DNA of 64,000 nucleotides, from positions 248,001-312,000 of the forward strand of contig JAWKSY010000006.1 in the NCBI GenBank assembly GCA_041402125.1, given 5' to 3'. Below the pieces are notes generated by a model. The model saw only the letters and a program-made list of their open reading frames with translations, was not told the DNA's origin and did not search any database. The position numbers and the translations under genes were made by a program. This document shows, one piece after another, positions 27,898-37,682 of the stretch. The stretch comes from JAWKSY01 sp041402125 (GTDB taxonomy: Bacteria; Planctomycetota; GCA-002687715; DRQF01). How positions within the stretch are numbered: position 1 is the stretch's first letter; the number at the start of each line of letters is the position of its first letter.

Positions 27898-30800
27898 CGC
27901 CCGTCCTCCGCCGACGCGCCGGCGTCTCGGTAGCGGCGGAGGCGGTCCTGCGCCGTCTCGACGGTCAGGCCCTTGACGGGCGCACCGTTCATCAGCCGCA
28001 GCACCTCCTCCTGCACCGCGATGGCCTCGGCGACGCGACCGAGCGCGAACAGGGTCACGCCGAGCGTGTCGAGATCGTTCGCGTCGCGACGACCGCCCAG
28101 CCGCACCGCCTCCTGCGCGTGAGGCAACGCGCCCTCCGGGTCGCGGATCGAGGAATCCCCCTCGGGATCGACCTTCAGCCACGCGACGATGTTCCGGACC
28201 TTCGAGTCCTCGGGCCTGAGCGCCGCCAGCGCGAGGAGAGCCCGCAGGCGACGCGGTGCGCTCGCGGCCTCGCGTGCGATCCGGTCGTGGGAGATCGCGA
28301 GGCCGATGCGACGCTCGCGGCGCTCGTCCTCTCCGAGCGCGCGATCCGCCTCGAGGGTCGAGAGCTTCCGCTCGATCGGCTCGCTCGCCGGATAGCGCTC
28401 GAGGAAGTCCTCCGCCGCGGCGATCGCGGCCTCGAGGCCCTCGGCGGCGTAGATCTCCTCGAGCCGGACGGAGATCCGGAGCGCCCGGGCCCGCTCCCAG
28501 GTCGCGACGTCGGGGGCGAATCTCGGGTCGTCGCGGGCGAGCTCGATCGCGTGGTCGAAGATCGGAAGGCTCGCGCCGGAGTCTCCGATCTCCCCCTCGA
28601 TGAGGGCGAGCATGTAGTGGAAGCGGGCATTCCCGGGCTCGAGCTCCACCGCGCGTCGCAGGTCGCCCCGGTCGAGTCTCGAACGGTCGCTCAGGAACAT
28701 GCAGCGAGCGCGCTCGACCCGGAGCTCGGCATCGTCCGGATCGAGCGCGATCGCCGCGTCGAGCAGCGGCGCCGCCTCCGGCCAGAGCTTGCGATCCACG
28801 AGCATGACCCGCAGGTTGCGGAGATTGAGCTCGTTCGCGGGGTCGAGGCGGTAGGCCTCCCGGAAGGACGCGAGACCCTCGTCGGCGCGCTTCTGTCGGA
28901 TCAGGGAGACGCCGAGCGCCCGGTGAGCGTCGGCGCTCTCGGGAGCGATCGCGATGGCCCGGCGCGCCGACTCCTCCGCCTCCGCCGGCCGGCCGAGCTT
29001 CTCGAGCGCCAGCGCGCGGGCGCCGTACCCGAAGGCCCGCTCGGGCCGCAGTTCGATGAAGCGCTCGGCCGCTCGCAGGGTCTCCTCGTCCCGGCCGAGG
29101 CGCAGGAGGGCGCGGCAGCCCTGCTCGATGCTCACGGCATCCGTGGGATCGAGGCGCATCGCCTCCTCGTAGGCCTCGAGCGCCTTCTCCCAGCGCTGCA
29201 GCTTGAGGTTCAGGACGATGACGTTCGAGGCCGCTCCCTCTCCGCGGGGCCGCAGTTCGAAGCAGCGCTCGAAGGCCGCCAACGACTCCTCGTAGCGACC
29301 GAGGAGGTCGAGCGCCCGACCCCGCTGGTGCCAGCAGCCGGCGGAGTTCCCGGCGATGTCCGGACGGGTGTCGAGGAGTTCGAGGGCCCGGGCGGGCTCT
29401 CCGAGCGCGATCAGGTGAGTCGAGGCCGCCATGAGATCGTCGGCGCCGAGGAACTCGTGGGTCAACGCCTCCGCGAGGGCCTCGCGCGCCTCGTCGAGAC
29501 GATCCTCCTTCAGGTCGGCCTTCACGATCAGGAGCCGGGGCGTCACCGCGCTGTCGTCGAGTTCGAGCGTACTCCGCGCGACCGCGCGCGATTCCTCGTA
29601 GCGCCCGACCTGCAGGAGGACCTGGGCCAGGTTCCGGGCGAGGACGGCCGAACGCGGCTCGTCGGCGACGAGGTCGCGAAGGACCTCCACCGCGCCCTCC
29701 CCGTCGCCCGCCTCGAACCGCGCCTCGGCCAGCACGTTCCGGCCGGTGAACGATCGGGGATTCGCGTCGACGTAGGCCTCGAGGAGTCCGCGAGCCTTCT
29801 CGACATCGCCCGCCGCGAGGTGCGCCTGGGCGAACCGGACCCGGATCGTTCCGTCGGGGAGACCGAGAGCCTCCGCCCGCGCCAGGAGATCTCGAGCCTC
29901 GTCGCGGTCGCCGCGACGCGCGAGCAGGAGACCGCCTCCCACGAGCGACGTCGGATCTCGGGGGTCGAGTTCGATCGCCCGTCGCTGGGCGCGGATCGCC
30001 CGGGCCTCGTCGAAGGGAAGCACCCCGGCCGAGATGCCGCGCCAGGCCACCTTCGAGCCCGACCAGAGCGCCTCGATCGCGTCGGCGGTCGCCGACGTCG
30101 TCTCCGCGTCGCGGGCGTACTCCGCGGCCGAAAGCAAGCGGAGATGGTAGATCAGGCGGGCGCTTCTCGCGGCATGGACGGCGCGGAGGTAGTGCTGCAT
30201 CGCCTTCTCCGCGGCATCGCGATCGCGGGGCGTCGGCTCGACGCTGGCGTTGGTCTTCCGGTAACCGCTCTCCAGCCCCGCGATGAACCATCCGTCGGCG
30301 TCGGCCGGCGGGGGCGCGGAGGCGCGCCGGGCCGCGGCCTCGCGTTCCCGGCCGCTCGTCTCGAGGACCTGCGCCTCCACGAGGGCGAGCCGATCGGGAG
30401 GATCGAGGTGCGCTCGCGCCGCCTCGAGCGAGGCGAGCGCGCGCTCCGGCGCTTCCTCCATGAGGAAGGAGTAGGCCCGCCCGGCCTGCGCCAGGGGCTC
30501 GGAAGGATCCAGCGCGATCGCGGCCTCGAACTCCGGCCGCGCGGACTCGGGATTCCTCGACTCCATCTGCTCGAAGCCGCGCTCGAGATGCGCCTCGACC
30601 TTCTCCGCGATGACCGCGAGTTCCTGGTCGCGGATGTCCTCGCGATTCGCCCACACGATTCCCGCCAGGCCGGCGACGAGCGGAAGTCCGAGGGCGATCG
30701 CCGCGACGAGGGCCGCGCGGGCGGGACGACGCTTCGCCCAGCGCCAGGTGCGGCCGAGCACCCCGATCTGGATCGCGGCGACGGGGAGCCCCTTCCGGAC

Positions 30801-31916
30801 GGCGGCCAGATCGTCCGCGAAGGCCTCGGCGCTGGAGTAGCGGCGGTCGCGGTCCTTCTCGAGCGCGCACTCGAGCACGACGCGCAGATCCCGCGAGATC
30901 GCGCGGTTGAAGCGGCGGGGATCCGGAGCCTCCTTGGTCATGATCGCCTGGTAGAGCGCCTCGCGCGTCGGCGCCGTCCAGGGCCGCCGCAGGGTCAGCG
31001 CCTCGTAGAGGGTGACGCCGAGCGAGTAGACGTCGCTCCGCGCATCGAGATGGATGCGCTGGCCCGCGATCTGCTCCGGGGACATGTAGGCCGGAGTCCC
31101 GAAGAGATCGCCCGTCATCGTGAGCGACTGGCCGTCTTCCGAGTCGTCGCTGGCGAGGCCGAAGTCGAGGAGGATCGGCTCGCCGGCGTCGGTGATCATG
31201 ATGTTGCCGGGCTTGACGTCGCGATGGACGACGCCGGCCTCGTGGGCGGCGTGGAGGGCGCGCGCCGCCTTCTCGAAGACGAGGAGCATCGCGTCGAGCT
31301 GGGAGCGCTCCATGCGCGCGACGATCGCATCGACCTCCGTCGACTCGCCGGCACCGGGTGCATCGTCGGCCACGGAGAGGTCGAGGAAACTCGTCGCGGC
31401 TCCGTCGAGACTCTCGCCGCGGGTCCGCGAGATGCGTTCTCCGAGGGACTCGCCCTTCACGAAGCGCATCGCGATAAAGGGTCGGCCGTCCTGGATGCCG
31501 GCGTCGTGGACCCCGCAGATGCCCGGGTGATCGAGACGAGCGGTCACCTCGGCCTCGCGCTTGAAGCGTGCGATCTGCTTCTCGGCGCCCGGACCGAGGC
31601 CGGTGAGGACCTTGAGCGCGACGGTGCGGCCGAGTCGGGAGTCCACGGCGCGGTAGACGAGCCCCTGCCCTCCCCGTCCGACCTCCTCCTCGAGGAGGTA
31701 GGGTCCCACCCGGTCGGGCGTCTCCGTCGCCTCCTCCGCGGCGGCGGTCGCGCCGCGCAGGAGGAGGTACTCCCGCGCGACGACGCGCTGGTGGTCGGGC
31801 CAGAGCTCGAGGTATCCGGAGAGGGACGCGGTCCGCCCCTCGGCCTCGTCGCGCCAGTAGCGCTCCTGGAAGGCCAGGGCGACGCGTTCGGCGGGGGCGG
31901 CGCTCTCGTTCGTCAT
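27894..31916 (-). CDS. Ser/Thr kinase with membrane anchor and TPR repeats (first gene of kinase operon)
   Basis: A 1340-residue protein. The ATG at 31916 follows GGGAGAGCGAG. Residues 1-65 are a small conserved N-terminal module (ALAFQERYWRDEAEGRTASL) also found in the next kinase. The kinase domain has glycine loop GRGGQG (80-85), K102 in VALKVL, HRDVKPGN with the histidine at 231, DFGLASDDS and GTPAYMSPEQI, all intact, so it should be active. One transmembrane helix (about 400-421, AALVAAIALGLPLVAGLAGI) places the long C-terminal TPR array (about 430-1330) outside the membrane. Sensor kinases of this build phosphorylate cytoplasmic targets on an external protein or ligand cue. The ECF sigma factor gene at 32083 is divergent from it and is the natural candidate partner. 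Confidence 0.9.
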   Translation of the reverse strand: MTNESAAPAERVALAFQERYWRDEAEGRTASLSGYLELWPDHQRVVAREYLLLRGATAAAEEATETPDRVGPYLLEEEVGRGGQGLVYRAVDSRLGRTVALKVLTGLGPGAEKQIARFKREAEVTARLDHPGICGVHDAGIQDGRPFIAMRFVKGESLGERISRTRGESLDGAATSFLDLSVADDAPGAGESTEVDAIVARMERSQLDAMLLVFEKAARALHAAHEAGVVHRDVKPGNIMITDAGEPILLDFGLASDDSEDGQSLTMTGDLFGTPAYMSPEQIAGQRIHLDARSDVYSLGVTLYEALTLRRPWTAPTREALYQAIMTKEAPDPRRFNRAISRDLRVVLECALEKDRDRRYSSAEAFADDLAAVRKGLPVAAIQIGVLGRTWRWAKRRPARAALVAAIALGLPLVAGLAGIVWANREDIRDQELAVIAEKVEAHLERGFEQMESRNPESARPEFEAAIALDPSEPLAQAGRAYSFLMEEAPERALASLEAARAHLDPPDRLALVEAQVLETSGREREAAARRASAPPPADADGWFIAGLESGYRKTNASVEPTPRDRDAAEKAMQHYLRAVHAARSARLIYHLRLLSAAEYARDAETTSATADAIEALWSGSKVAWRGISAGVLPFDEARAIRAQRRAIELDPRDPTSLVGGGLLLARRGDRDEARDLLARAEALGLPDGTIRVRFAQAHLAAGDVEKARGLLEAYVDANPRSFTGRNVLAEARFEAGDGEGAVEVLRDLVADEPRSAVLARNLAQVLLQVGRYEESRAVARSTLELDDSAVTPRLLIVKADLKEDRLDEAREALAEALTHEFLGADDLMAASTHLIALGEPARALELLDTRPDIAGNSAGCWHQRGRALDLLGRYEESLAAFERCFELRPRGEGAASNVIVLNLKLQRWEKALEAYEEAMRLDPTDAVSIEQGCRALLRLGRDEETLRAAERFIELRPERAFGYGARALALEKLGRPAEAEESARRAIAIAPESADAHRALGVSLIRQKRADEGLASFREAYRLDPANELNLRNLRVMLVDRKLWPEAAPLLDAAIALDPDDAELRVERARCMFLSDRSRLDRGDLRRAVELEPGNARFHYMLALIEGEIGDSGASLPIFDHAIELARDDPRFAPDVATWERARALRISVRLEEIYAAEGLEAAIAAAEDFLERYPASEPIERKLSTLEADRALGEDERRERRIGLAISHDRIAREAASAPRRLRALLALAALRPEDSKVRNIVAWLKVDPEGDSSIRDPEGALPHAQEAVRLGGRRDANDLDTLGVTLFALGRVAEAIAVQEEVLRLMNGAPVKGLTVETAQDRLRRYRDAGASAEDGR

Positions 31917-32082
31917 CTCGCTCTCCCGGAGTCCACCATGGCTTCCGGCCCGCTCGTACGGGGATCTCGGACCCGGCCGGACAGAAAACCGGGCTCGGAT
32001 TCCACGCTCCGGGGCCCACCGCCGGACTTCTGCGCTAAGCTTCCTCCCGGTTGTCACTTCCAGTCGTCGGGGATGCGGTCGA

Positions 32083-32703
32083 GTGAGCGAGGATTCGGGG
32101 GCATCTTCGACGAGCGGCCACGCGCGGCGCGCCGGTCGGGGCGAGGGCGAGAGCCTGACCCGCCTCTACGAGCGCCTCGCGCCGGCCCTCTACGCCTGGG
32201 CCTCGATCCGGATCCACCCCCGCCATCGCGGTCGTCTGGATCCCTACGACGTGGTGCAGGACACCTGGTGGCGCGCCCTCAACGCCTTCTCCAGTTTCGA
32301 TCCGGAGCGCGGGAGCTTCCGGGCCTGGCTCTTCCGGATCGCCACGAACGTCCTCACGGACGGCTACCGCCGCCTCGCGGTCCGCGGCCAGATCCCGAGC
32401 GTCGATCGCGAGCATCGCGAACAGGCGCTGCCGAGCGAGGCCGCGGCCGAGATGACCTCGATCAGCCAGGCCGCGGCGCGCAGCGACGACGTCGCGCGGA
32501 TCATCGCGGCCGTCCAGGCCCTCGACCCGGAAGACCGCACCCTTCTCGCCTGCTGCGGCCTCGAGGGACTGAGCGCGACGGACGCGGCCCCGGCGCTCGG
32601 GATCAAGCCCGAGGCCTGCGGCAAGCGCTGGCAGCGGCTCCGGGCGGAGCTGCGCCAATCGCCGCTCTGGCGCTCCTTCCTCGCGATCCTCGACGAGGAC
32701 TGA
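32083..32703 (+). CDS. ECF-family RNA polymerase sigma factor
   Basis: A 206-residue protein with a GTG start at 32083. The sigma-2 region is about residues 25-95 (LYERLAPALYAWASIRI, then LDPYDVVQDTWWRALNAF, then FRAWLFRIATNVLTDGYRR), and sigma-4 is about 135-195 (VQALDPEDRTLLACCGLEGLSATDAAPALGIKPEACGKRWQRLRAEL). The sigma-3 domain is absent, as in ECF factors. Subgroups of this look are common in planctomycetes next to Hanks-type kinases. It is divergent from the three-kinase operon with about 166 bases between starts, and no anti-sigma factor is nearby. Control by phosphorylation is therefore the likely mode, but this is inferred. Confidence 0.9.
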   Translation: MSEDSGASSTSGHARRAGRGEGESLTRLYERLAPALYAWASIRIHPRHRGRLDPYDVVQDTWWRALNAFSSFDPERGSFRAWLFRIATNVLTDGYRRLAVRGQIPSVDREHREQALPSEAAAEMTSISQAAARSDDVARIIAAVQALDPEDRTLLACCGLEGLSATDAAPALGIKPEACGKRWQRLRAELRQSPLWRSFLAILDED

Positions 32704-32884
32704 GAGTCGGTGAATCTATCCCCGCTGGCTTCGAACGGCTGCAACGGCGGCGGCCTTCTTCATGCCTCCTCGCCGTATCTTTCCCTTGATACGCCTCGTC
32801 GGCCTTCCTCGCCCGACGCCGTTTCGCTCGGTCTCCGGCCGACACGGGGGAAACTTCACGGACTCTGAGAGTCCGTGGCGAGCT

Positions 32885-35659
32885 TCAGCGCGTCAGCCGA
32901 CGCAGCTCCTCGTCGAACTCGAGCACGATCGTCCAGGGGACCTCGGGTTCGCGATCGCGCTCGATGACGACGATGCGCTCCCCGTCGCCGGTCACGGTCG
33001 AGAGGAAGCGCGAGAGCGCCGCGGGCGCGGCGAAGATCGTCCGGCTTCCCGTGACCTTCGCCTCCTCTCCGAGTTCGAGGTCGAGTCGCTGGATCGCTCC
33101 TTCCCGGTCCTGGAAGAAGAGCGCGCGGCCGTCGTCCGACCAGCGAGGATCGCGTCCGCCGCGCGTCGTGAGCTGCACCGGAGCCCGATCCGCGTCGAGC
33201 CGGAGGAGGTGGATCTCGCCGCGGACGCCTTCCGGCCCCCCGGCGTAGGCGACCCACTTCATGTCGGGCGAGTAACGCGCCTGGGCGACCGCGACGTCGC
33301 GGAGGCCGGGAAGGGGTCGCGGTTCACCCGCCTCTCCGAGGCGATGCTCCAGCAGTCCGAAGTCGCCCCGCTGACGGAGGGATCCCGTCACGAGGATGCG
33401 CCGGGCGTCGGAGGACCAGTCGAGCGCGATCCAGACGGCATCGCTCGAGAGAGCCGTCGTCGGCTCCGAGGTCCCGTCGATCCGAAGACGGCGGATCCGC
33501 GCGCTGAGGACCGACTCTCCTTCGAAGTAGATGAGCTCGCCGGGCGCGCCGCGCGACCATCGGGGCGCGCCGCAGGTCTCCGCCGGCTCGGTCACGAAGC
33601 GCAGGGTGCCGCGCCGCGCGTCGACCACGGCGATCCGGGAGAAGCCCCGTTCGTCGACTACGACGCCGGCCAGCGTGCTGCCGTCGGGCGAAGGCTCGGC
33701 CGAGATCCAGTTCCGCGCGACCTCGTCCGCGACGAGGGGGCGGCGCTCGCCGGAGCGATCGAGCCAGAGCGGCATCGTCGCGGCGTCGGGTCGACCGGCG
33801 TGGATCAAGGTGCGGCCGTTGCGCGAGACGACGTAGCTCGGACTGCGGAGCAGGTTGTCGACGTTCAGGCCCCGGGCGCAGACGACGGGTTCCGACGCGA
33901 GACGCCCGCGTTCGAGGTCGAAGCGGGCCGCGAGCAGGAGATCCGCGCGCTGGAAGATCAGGTACCCCGCCTCGATCCACTGGGCGCCGAAGCCGTTCGC
34001 GATCAGGTCCCTCTGTTCGCCCGTCGCGAGGTCCCGGAGCCGGAGCACCGGAGGACGACGGGCGCCGTCCTTGAAGTAGACGGTGTAGACGAGTCTCCTC
34101 CCCCCGGGCAGGAAGTAGGGAAAGGCGTGTTCGAGTTCGCCCCCCTCGACGTCGACCTCGGTGACCACGCGGCTCGTCGACTGGCCGGGCTCGAGGAGGC
34201 TCAGGCCGCGCGCCTCCGCGCGCCCCGACCGGTAGGCGATGGCCCCGTCGTCCGCGATCGTGGGCGAGAAGGCGAGGTCCGTCGTCAGGGACTCCGGCGC
34301 CCCGCTCTCGACGGAGATCCGATTCAGCGCGCCGCCGTCGTCGAGGTAGAGGATCCGCGCGCCGTCCGGCGTGTGGACGGGCTGGAAGGCCTCCTTCACC
34401 CCGGGGATCGGTGATTCCTCGAGCCGATCCAGCGACCGACGCCGGAGCCCGAATGCCCCCCGGCCGTCGCCGCTCAGGATCACGTACTCGAGCCCGGAGG
34501 GCGCGAGACTCAGAAACTCGCGGGGACGCGCGACGCGCTCGAGCGCCTCGGAGGGCGGCTTGATGCGCAGGCGGACCGGTTCACGCGAGACCGACGCGCG
34601 CGATGCACCTTGGTCCTCGCCGGTCGCCGCTGGTTCTCCTCGCACGGCGAGGAAGACCGCGAGACCACCCAGCGCGAGGACGAGGACCCAGGGGACCCAG
34701 ACCGGGAATCGACGGCGCGTCCCCCCGACCGACGCCGTGGCGAGACCGAGAACGCTCGAAGACGGATCCTCGAGCGCGTTCTCGATCTCGACCCGCGCGT
34801 CGCCGATATCCTGCAGCCGACGTCGACGATCCTTCGCGAGGCAGCGGCGCAACAGGAGCGCGACGGTGGGCGGCGTCTCCGGCGGCAGGAGCGACCAGTC
34901 CGGCTCGGCCGAGACGATGGCGCCGAGCAGATCGGCCTGACTCTGTCCGGTGAAGGGACGCCGGCCCGTGAGCCCCTCGTAGAGGACGCAGCCGAAGGAC
35001 CAGATGTCGCTGCGTCGATCCACCTTCTGCGCTCGCGCCTGCTCGGGCGACATGTAGGGGACGGTCCCGAGCAGGGTCCCCGGCGAGGTCGCGTCGGCTC
35101 CGGGGGCCTCGGAGGCGGAGGCCGCGCTCTCGCCGATGAAGAAGGACTCCGCCGCGACGGCCGTCGAGGGCTCGTCGCGGTCGAGAGCCCGCGCGAGACC
35201 GAAGTCGAGGATCTTCGCCCGGTCGCTCTCGTCGACCTGGATGTTCCCCGGTTTGAGATCCCGGTGGACGATGCCCGCCGCGTGCGCGGCCTCGAGCCCC
35301 TCCGCCACCTGCCGCATGATCTCGAGGAGGTCGTGGACGCCGGGTCGCCCTCGCGACAGTCGCCGCGCGAGCGACTCGCCTCCCACGCATTCCATCACCA
35401 GGTAGAGCGCGCCGTCCTGCTCCTCGAGCCCGTAGACCGCGGCGATGGCGTGGTGGCGGAGCGAGGCGAGGAGGCGGGCCTCGCGCTCGAAGCGGCCGAC
35501 GAGGTCCGGATCGCGGGAGAGCTTCGCGGGGAGGGCCTTGATCGCGACGTCGCGCTGCAGCTTCTCGTCGCGCGCGCGCCAGACCTCGCCCATCCCTCCG
35601 CGGCCGAGCAGGCCCTGGACCGCATAGGGACCGATCTTGTCTCCGGGCGCGATCGTCAC
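32885..35659 (-). CDS. Ser/Thr kinase fused to an extracytoplasmic WD40-like (PD40/TolB-type) propeller
   Basis: A 924-residue protein. The GTG at 35659 is preferred because GGGGAGAGG lies just upstream and the conserved kinase start (IAPGDKIGPYAVQGLLGRG) follows at once. Kinase motifs: GRGGMG (19-24), K40 in VAIKAL, HRDLKPGN with the histidine at 132, DFGLARALD and GTVPYMSPEQA, all canonical. A transmembrane helix lies at about 318-338 (WVPWVLVLALGGLAVFLAV). The remaining about 580 residues form PD40-like repeats (SPDMKWVAYAGGPEG, WSDDGRALFFQDREG, SPDGSTLAGVVVD), a beta-propeller outside the membrane. This layout is frequent in planctomycetes and acidobacteria. The gene is separate from the three-kinase operon and converges with the sigma factor gene. 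Confidence 0.92.
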   Translation of the reverse strand: MTIAPGDKIGPYAVQGLLGRGGMGEVWRARDEKLQRDVAIKALPAKLSRDPDLVGRFEREARLLASLRHHAIAAVYGLEEQDGALYLVMECVGGESLARRLSRGRPGVHDLLEIMRQVAEGLEAAHAAGIVHRDLKPGNIQVDESDRAKILDFGLARALDRDEPSTAVAAESFFIGESAASASEAPGADATSPGTLLGTVPYMSPEQARAQKVDRRSDIWSFGCVLYEGLTGRRPFTGQSQADLLGAIVSAEPDWSLLPPETPPTVALLLRRCLAKDRRRRLQDIGDARVEIENALEDPSSSVLGLATASVGGTRRRFPVWVPWVLVLALGGLAVFLAVRGEPAATGEDQGASRASVSREPVRLRIKPPSEALERVARPREFLSLAPSGLEYVILSGDGRGAFGLRRRSLDRLEESPIPGVKEAFQPVHTPDGARILYLDDGGALNRISVESGAPESLTTDLAFSPTIADDGAIAYRSGRAEARGLSLLEPGQSTSRVVTEVDVEGGELEHAFPYFLPGGRRLVYTVYFKDGARRPPVLRLRDLATGEQRDLIANGFGAQWIEAGYLIFQRADLLLAARFDLERGRLASEPVVCARGLNVDNLLRSPSYVVSRNGRTLIHAGRPDAATMPLWLDRSGERRPLVADEVARNWISAEPSPDGSTLAGVVVDERGFSRIAVVDARRGTLRFVTEPAETCGAPRWSRGAPGELIYFEGESVLSARIRRLRIDGTSEPTTALSSDAVWIALDWSSDARRILVTGSLRQRGDFGLLEHRLGEAGEPRPLPGLRDVAVAQARYSPDMKWVAYAGGPEGVRGEIHLLRLDADRAPVQLTTRGGRDPRWSDDGRALFFQDREGAIQRLDLELGEEAKVTGSRTIFAAPAALSRFLSTVTGDGERIVVIERDREPEVPWTIVLEFDEELRRLTR

Positions 35660-35914
35660 CGGCCTCTCCCCGTTCTCCCGACCGCCGGCGGTCGACGCCG
35701 CGCCCCTCCCGCGGGGCGGCGTCATCCTACTGGCCGGGCCCGGCGCTGTCTCGTCTCCCTCGGGAGTCCTCGACTCGCGCAAGCGCGCCCGCGGCCGGAT
35801 GGCGAGGCGTCACGGCTCGATCCGAATCCGGTCGACGGCCCGGCCCGCCGAGGACATCATGGCCGGCGCGCCGGACACCCGCCGGGCCGGACCGACCGAA
35901 CCGGAAGACCTCGC

Positions 35915-36358
35915 ATGACGAATCCCGAAACCCGCCTCGAGCAGCTCCTCGCGCCCTTCGACCCCGTCATCGCGAAGCGCGGTCGCGCGCTCCGCGCGGC
36001 CCTCCGCCGACGCCTGCCCGGCCTCCACGAACTCGTCTACGTCTACGCGAGGAAGGGCTCGCTCGTCATCTCCTACGCGCCGACCGAGAACGGCTACGAG
36101 GGTCTCTTCGCCCTCTCCCTCGAGGCGGACGACGTGAAGCTCTACTTCAACCGCGGCGCCGAGCTCGCGTCGTCGGACCCCGCGCGTCTCCTGAAGGGAC
36201 GCGGCAAGCTCGTCCGCTTCGTCACCATCGAAGACGCCTCCGACCTCGAACGCGAGGAGATCGAGACGCTCATCGACGCCTCTCTCGCGCTCGCCGACCT
36301 CCGGCTCGATCCGCGAGCGGAGGGCCGGGTCGTCATCAAGTCGGATGGTGAGGGGTAG
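35915..36358 (+). CDS. DUF1801-like (YdhG-type) protein
   Basis: A 147-residue protein with an ATG at 35915 behind CCGGAAGAC. The central segment LHELVYVYARKGSLVISYAP and GLFALSLEADDVKLYFNRGAEL matches the iron-chaperone-like DUF1801 fold (beta-alpha-beta with a conserved GK...RF strand: LLKGRGKLVRFVTI). Characterised members include Bacillus iron chaperone-like proteins, but most are of unknown function. It is divergent from the propeller kinase gene. Confidence 0.75.
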   Translation: MTNPETRLEQLLAPFDPVIAKRGRALRAALRRRLPGLHELVYVYARKGSLVISYAPTENGYEGLFALSLEADDVKLYFNRGAELASSDPARLLKGRGKLVRFVTIEDASDLEREEIETLIDASLALADLRLDPRAEGRVVIKSDGEG

Positions 36359-36533
36359 CCTCCGGACGAGAACCGGCGTTCGATCGCCGGGACATCCGGC
36401 GTCTCGCACGACTTCGACTCTTCCGACGAAGCGCCCGGATCATGCCGCGGTAGCCGTGCGGCGCGACGGAAGTCGCCGCGAGCGTACCGGTTCCCGCGGA
36501 AGGAACTCTTGGCGAGTCCCCATCACTTCAGGG

Positions 36534-36986
36534 TCAGGGCATGGGCTTCTTCAGCGAATTGGATGGAACGACTGCGTGCGCCACCATGCAGACGTAGAAC
36601 CACATCACCGAGAACAGCCAGGCCACGGAGAAGGCGTGGTCGAACTGCGGGTTCCCCTTCAGTGCGCACTCGACCTGAGTGAGTGCGATCGGGGCGACGA
36701 TGCGGCCGAGGACCGGGAGGAAGCAGTGTCCGCGGTAGTCGGCGAGGAAACCGAGTCCGATCGTCACGAGCGGGATCGTCGCCAGAAGGGGCGGAGCCTC
36801 GACCGGCCACAGCCCGGGGAAGGGCCAGAAGAGGGGAAGGAACGACATGTAGTCGTTGCCGGGAAAGACGTACGCGAAGGGAAGGAAGACGAGCCAGACG
36901 AACGGAAAGAGGTATCGACAGGTCAGGATCCCCTTCGGCAACTGGCGCACGATCGTCCGCGAGCGCCATCGTCTCCGGCGGTTCAT
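36534..36986 (-). CDS. Hypothetical polytopic membrane protein
   Basis: A 150-residue protein. The ATG at 36986 has GAGGTG nine bases upstream; an alternative GTG lies four codons earlier. A basic N-terminus (NRRRRWRSRTIVRQLPKG) is followed by three or four hydrophobic segments (YLFPFVWLVFLPFAYVF, PPLLATIPLVTIGLGFL, FSVAWLFSVMWFYVCMVAHA). No family was recognised. It has a good start and hydrophobicity pattern but no context that suggests a role. Confidence 0.55.
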   Translation of the reverse strand: MNRRRRWRSRTIVRQLPKGILTCRYLFPFVWLVFLPFAYVFPGNDYMSFLPLFWPFPGLWPVEAPPLLATIPLVTIGLGFLADYRGHCFLPVLGRIVAPIALTQVECALKGNPQFDHAFSVAWLFSVMWFYVCMVAHAVVPSNSLKKPMP

Positions 36987-37269
36987 GGCGGCGCTCACCT
37001 CGACAACGAACCGGGGGCATGACGCGATCCGGCCCGCTCGGGTCCGGTCGGGCCGACGACTCTTCGCCCGCGGTTCGCAGTATTTCGGGCGCGTGCGGCT
37101 CCCCCCCCACCCCGCAGGACTTCCGGCACGCGCGGCGGCGAGATCCCGGCCTCTCCTTCCTTCAACTCCATCGCCCGCGACCGGGGTCGGACAGACTCAC
37201 TCAATCACGAACATTGACCGAGAGGACCCACCCGTCGATGGAGACGTTGACGGAGAAATCGTCGTACAT

Positions 37270-37578
37270 CTACTCGAGCCACACGCTCATGCTCGTGCAC
37301 GTCACGATGGTGATCGGCGGTCCGACGCTGGCCTCGAGGTCCAGCGTCGACATTCCGAGGATCACTCGCCCCTCGAGGATCGCGGTCCGGACCTCCTCGG
37401 ACCGGCCCGTGCTGCGCTCGACGTAGATGCTGCGACGACGATTCGCGACCTCGGCGAGCGCTTCCTCGGCGGCTCGCGCGCGTTCGTCCGCGGTGCAACA
37501 GCCGATCGGGAGCATGAGCATCGTTGCGATGGCCGCGATGCACGCGGCCACGCGGGTCGCCCTCGGACGAGTTCCCAT
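37270..37578 (-). CDS. Small exported (lipo)protein with a BamE-like C-terminal segment, possibly cut short by TAG
   Basis: A 102-residue protein. The ATG at 37578 sits seven bases after GGAG. The signal sequence is RVAACIAAIATMLMLPIGCC, with a weak lipobox. The body RRRSIYVERSTGRSEEVRTAILEGRVILGMSTLDLEASVGPP resembles the 'GMsxxdvxxxxGxP' turn of SmpA/OmlA-like proteins. The frame ends in TAG at 37272-37270 but stays open in the same frame afterwards for 22 codons (MYDDFSVNVSIDGWVLSVN) to TGA at 37201. That extension looks like the final beta-hairpin of this fold, so the TAG may be a CAG-to-TAG nonsense change. Confidence 0.55.
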   Translation of the reverse strand: MGTRPRATRVAACIAAIATMLMLPIGCCTADERARAAEEALAEVANRRRSIYVERSTGRSEEVRTAILEGRVILGMSTLDLEASVGPPITIVTCTSMSVWLE

Positions 37579-37682
37579 GTGCTTTCTCCGGGGTCCCATC
37601 ACATCCGGTGGAGCGGCATGAGCCGTACCGATCCGGGTGGTCGCGAACTCGAGCGAGTCCTCAGGAGGAATGCGATTCGTGC

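Noticed and set aside
22831..32019. One leftward open frame of about 3060 codons spanning three kinase genes
   Set aside because: Its first about 1370 codons are out of frame with kinase 1 (arginine/glycine-rich shadow), and its junction into kinase 3 exists only because of an indel near 24050. The three overlapping genes explain the region.
28119..32789. Rightward 1556-codon open frame antisense to kinase 1 that also covers the sigma factor in another frame
   Set aside because: No ribosome site or domain; it is the antisense shadow of the TPR and kinase codons.
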